Shown piece after piece: positions 4,741 through 6,895 of a stretch of 6,895 bases of DNA; position 1 is the stretch's first letter, and every line of letters begins with the position of its first letter. A model generated the notes under the pieces. The model was given only the letters and a program-made list of their open reading frames with translations. It had not been told where the DNA came from and ran no database searches. A program made the translations under genes and the position numbers. The DNA comes from CAYVTV01 sp964526475 (GTDB lineage: Bacteria; Bacteroidota; Bacteroidia; Bacteroidales; GCA-2748055), in contig CAZGKF010000085.1 of NCBI GenBank assembly GCA_964526475.1, positions 1 through 6,895 on the forward strand, given 5' to 3'.

Positions 4741-4750
4741 AAGCGCGCTT
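4741..4750. promoter_or_regulatory. Palindrome close to the oxidoreductase start
   Basis: AAGCGCGCTT is a perfect ten-base palindrome 28 bases before the ATG at 4779, in otherwise AT-only surroundings. It lies where a -33 element or its spacer would be if TATCTTAA (4761-4768) serves as a poor -7 box, so a repressor binding here could block transcription. Inference only. Confidence 0.35.
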
Positions 4751-4778
4751 AATTTATAATTATCTTAAAACTAATACG

Positions 4779-6149
4779 ATGAAGACAAAAAGAAGAACTT
4801 TCATTAAAAACTGCGGGTTGGGAACCGCAGGAATAGCAATTGGAGGTATGGGATTTAGTAACAAATCCTATATGTCCATCCCCGGTGCCAATGAACGAAT
4901 TGTCATTGCCGTTATCGGACTAGGTGGAAGAGGATTGGCTCACGTGGAGACATGGGGTACATTAAAGGACTCCAGGAATGTGACAATTAAAACATTATGC
5001 GATGCAGATGAACAATTCTTCAACAATAGCATAAAGATTGCAGCAACAAGCACAGGCATGAAACCGTCAACTGTGTGGGATATGCGAAAAATTTTCGATG
5101 ACAGGGAGATTGACGCAGTATCAATTGCTACACCAAACTACTGGCATGCCCTGGGGACTATCCGGGCTTGCCAGGCTGGCAAGCATGTTTACGTTGAAAA
5201 GCCGGTAAGCTGGTGTATTCATGAAGGACGAAAAATGGTCGAAGCCTCCAAAAAATATAATGTAAGAGTACAGGTAGGTACACAGGGTAGATCAGATAGT
5301 AAAACCATAGAGGCAATAAAGTTTCTTAATAGCGGTGGTATAGGAAATATTTATAAGGCTCGTGCCCTCTGTATTAAGCCACGTGATTCCTTTGGGATTT
5401 CCGGAAATAGTACTCCACCTTCAACCCTTCACTACGATAACTGGCTTGGACCTGTGGCTTATCGACCTTACAATGAGAAAAAGGGACATTATAACTGGCA
5501 TTGGTTCTGGGAAACCGGCAATGGCGAAACAGGTAATACGGGACCTCATATGCTGGATATAGCCAAATGGGGGATGAACAAAAATGAGCATCCTAAAACG
5601 GTTTATTCTATGGGAGACTTTTTTGGAATAGATCCTACAGAATGTGCCCAGGAAACCCCAAATACCCAGTTATCAGTGTTCAAGTACAATGATGGAAAAA
5701 TACTGGAGATTGATGTTCGCGGTCGTTATTCAAATGCTGAGACCAACTCAATTAAGGTTGGAAATATTTTCTACGGAACAGAAGGATACCTGGAACTCCC
5801 ATTGTTTGGTGACTGGAAAGCTTTTCGCGGATGGGAAAAAGAACCATTTGCCGGTTCAAAACCTTCAGGTCCGCAAAAGGAAATTACTCTTACCGGAACA
5901 ATAGCTACCGAACACTTTAGCAACTTCCTAGATGCAATACGATCCGGAAAAGACGAAGATTTAAATGCTAATATAACTGATGGGCATTATGCAGCTTCCC
6001 TTGCTCACATGGCCAATATCTCATACCGGCTTGGACGTGAGCTCGAATTTGATGGTACTAAAGAGAAATTTGTTAATGATCCCGAAGCAGATGCAATGCT
6101 TATCAGGAAAGAATATCGCAAACCTTATGATTTTCCGGAAAAAGTTTAA
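4779..6149 (+). CDS. Tat-exported Gfo/Idh/MocA-family oxidoreductase
   Basis: This 456-residue NAD(P)-dependent sugar oxidoreductase is probably exported folded with its cofactor. The twin-arginine signal KRRTFIK (4-10) leads into a Gly/Ala-rich hydrophobic stretch to about residue 25. The Rossmann domain shows GLGGRG (47-52), an acidic pair in LCDADE (74-78) that suits NAD, ATPNYWHA (117-124) and the conserved EKP (140-142). The C-terminal domain contains GNTGPHMLDIAKWGM (252-266), with H257 and D260 in the usual catalytic or substrate place. The closing part (EHFSNFLDAIRSG, 378-390) is typical of the Bacteroidota and Planctomycetota subgroup. The gene is complete, with no stop or frameshift. 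Related secreted enzymes oxidise the C3 hydroxyl of glycosides, and the resulting 3-keto sugars are split by DUF1080 proteins. The DUF1080 fragment divergent from this gene supports that role, but the substrate is unknown. No clear promoter box is seen. Confidence 0.92.
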   Translation: MKTKRRTFIKNCGLGTAGIAIGGMGFSNKSYMSIPGANERIVIAVIGLGGRGLAHVETWGTLKDSRNVTIKTLCDADEQFFNNSIKIAATSTGMKPSTVWDMRKIFDDREIDAVSIATPNYWHALGTIRACQAGKHVYVEKPVSWCIHEGRKMVEASKKYNVRVQVGTQGRSDSKTIEAIKFLNSGGIGNIYKARALCIKPRDSFGISGNSTPPSTLHYDNWLGPVAYRPYNEKKGHYNWHWFWETGNGETGNTGPHMLDIAKWGMNKNEHPKTVYSMGDFFGIDPTECAQETPNTQLSVFKYNDGKILEIDVRGRYSNAETNSIKVGNIFYGTEGYLELPLFGDWKAFRGWEKEPFAGSKPSGPQKEITLTGTIATEHFSNFLDAIRSGKDEDLNANITDGHYAASLAHMANISYRLGRELEFDGTKEKFVNDPEADAMLIRKEYRKPYDFPEKV

Positions 6150-6223
6150 TAAAAGGAAAGTATAAAAGGATGATAAGATCAATTTTATAAAATGAGTAAG
6201 ATACTGAACCTGTAGATTATTAA

Positions 6224-6508
6224 ACTTCAAATCAACGATTAACTGAGACATACTCGGACAGGATTCCTGAAGGATGCCATCAGGTCAGTTTAGGATTTGG
6301 AATTCCACAGATAAGTGAAATATGGTTTCTTCAGTTACCTGTCTGCGACCGGACTCATTTTGGCAGTTGGTTAAATGTGTTGTGGGATGACAAATTGGCT
6401 GTCAATATATTTGGGACGGATCCTTATGCCCGTAATACTTCAGAAGAACGTTACGGGTGGATAATTCGGGGCATGCTGCCCCCCCCAATTCGGATTAAAA
6501 ATCACTGA
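6224..6508 (+). pseudogene. Internal fragment of an unrecognised protein, cut by the IS21 element
   Basis: The frame opens after a stop at 6221 and has no usable start codon near its beginning. From about 6251 to 6470 it reads like genuine protein, rich in Trp, Asp and Gly: HQVSLGFGIPQISEIWFLQL, then FGSWLNVLWDDKLAVNIFGT and DPYARNTSEERYGWII. After 6470 it runs into the C-tract of the IS21 end and stops at 6506. It therefore looks truncated at both sides: by decay or deletion between 6150 and 6250 and by insertion at about 6470. I do not recognise the family. Its place after the oxidoreductase suggests it belonged to the same sugar locus. The stretch 6150-6223 shows nothing of note. Confidence 0.5.
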
Positions 6509-6647
6509 CTTTTGAGCAAATAATTGATTTTTCAACTGTCATTCCGGCAGATGCTGACCCCCTTTAATAAAACAGAATAAAGCTGTTAAGTTGATTAAGG
6601 GAAACTCGCGCCGCCGCCGCCACTTTTTCGGAGCATGCTGACCCCCC
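6473..6647 (+). repeat. Three direct terminal repeats of the IS21 end
   Basis: The copies are ATGCTG followed by eight C (6473-6486), ATGCTGACCCCC (6551-6562) and ATGCTGACCCCCC (6635-6647). The first and third share an extended GCATGCTG and a preceding CGG or CGGGG. The first lacks the A and has a longer C-tract. They are probable transposase-binding sites. A short GCC run (6611-6621) lies just before the third copy. Confidence 0.6.
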
Positions 6648-6677
6648 TTTCAAAATTTCATAGGTTTTAATTTCTTA

Positions 6678-6693
6678 GCGATTTTTTAATCGC
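6678..6693 (+). repeat. Small hairpin before istA
   Basis: GCGATT (6678-6683) pairs with AATCGC (6688-6693) around TTTT, 13 bases before the istA ATG. It could lower istA translation or transcription, but the stem is short. Confidence 0.3.
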
Positions 6694-6706
6694 AAAGACA
6701 GTTTAT

Positions 6707-6895
6707 ATGGCAGGAAAAATAAGACCTATGAGTCAGATCAAACAATTATTAAAGATGCATTCCCGGGGAATGGGGAAGAAAACCATAGCCCGCAGCCTTG
6801 GAATTAGCCGTAATACGGTAAAATCATATGTAGATAAGCTTCTGTAACCAGAAAATAAATATGTTCTAAAATCGGAAAATAACGATGTACTGTTT
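6707..6895 (+). pseudogene. istA: IS21 transposase IstA, N-terminal part with an in-frame stop
   Basis: The ATG at 6707 opens MAGKIRPMSQIKQLLKMHSR, followed by GKKTIARSLGISRNTVKSYV: the N-terminal helix-turn-helix of IstA-type transposases. A TAA at 6845-6847 stops it after 46 residues. The same frame remains open for the last 16 codons of the window, and PENKYVLKSENNDVLF looks compatible with the short region that follows the helix-turn-helix in IstA. A nonsense change such as CAA to TAA is therefore likely. The catalytic domain and istB lie outside the window. If the stop is real the element cannot move on its own. Confidence 0.65.

Larger units (their letters stand above)
6470..6895 (+). 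mobile_element. Left end of an IS21-family element
   Basis: Three copies of an ATGCTG(A)CCCCC motif (6473-6486, 6551-6562, 6635-6647), spaced about 80 bases apart, precede an istA start at 6707. IS21-type elements carry multiple terminal repeats that bind the transposase before istA, so this arrangement suggests the left end. The outer boundary is put near 6470, where the orphan fragment's coding pattern ends. The element continues past the window, where istB would be expected. Confidence 0.6.

Noticed and set aside
6021..6251. A minus-strand frame over the end of the oxidoreductase gene
   Set aside because: It overlaps the conserved C-terminus of the oxidoreductase and has no recognisable features.
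6607..6622. Run of GCC repeats as a functional microsatellite
   Set aside because: Only about four units long and within an IS21 end; no frame or repeat expansion is evident.
1..6895. CRISPR array, retron, TnpB-guided or full restriction-modification system
   Set aside because: No regularly spaced repeats, reverse transcriptase, TnpB/IscB, HsdM or HsdR is present. The IS200 element carries tnpA only.

Overview
The window looks like an accessory, insertion-sequence-rich stretch of a Bacteroidota chromosome or large mobile element. The evidence is low GC, start codons without clear Shine-Dalgarno sites, several -7 boxes of the Bacteroidetes form TAnnTTTG, and gene families typical of that phylum: a Tat-exported Gfo/Idh/MocA oxidoreductase next to a DUF1080 lipoprotein.

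Layout. (i) 1-1304: right part of an IS1595/ISXO2-type element, with a small membrane-anchored ORF overlapping the transposase start; the left end is outside the window. (ii) 1305-1533: a compact non-coding cassette. A near-consensus + strand promoter and a strong + strand terminator bracket two tRNA-like sequences that read on the minus strand. (iii) 1531-1923 (-): a small coiled-coil plus winged-helix-like protein. (iv) 2155-3642 (+): a two-gene unit. The first gene, whose tail resembles the end of a type I restriction specificity half-domain, carries an in-frame TGA. Its reading frame resumes to an ATGA overlap with a P63C-domain protein. (v) 3691-4432: a DUF1080 (3-keto-disaccharide hydrolase family) lipoprotein gene on the minus strand, reduced to its first 53 codons. 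A complete, compact IS200-type element (TnpA plus end hairpins) separates it from a possible promoter. (vi) 4489-4778: intergenic DNA with a tiny ORF, an operator-like dyad and a palindrome. (vii) 4779-6149: an intact secreted Gfo/Idh/MocA oxidoreductase. (viii) 6224-6470: an orphan protein fragment. It is cut by (ix) the start of an IS21-type element (from about 6470), whose istA has an in-frame TAA after 46 codons.

How they work together. The original resident locus was probably a divergent sugar-oxidation pair, DUF1080 hydrolase and Gfo/Idh/MocA oxidoreductase, since broken up by IS200, IS21 and the P63C-bearing segment. The candidate for something undescribed is the 1305-1533 cassette: either two degenerate or non-canonical tRNAs, or an RNA of about 190 nt transcribed antisense to tRNA-like sequences. 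No complete defence system or CRISPR array is visible.
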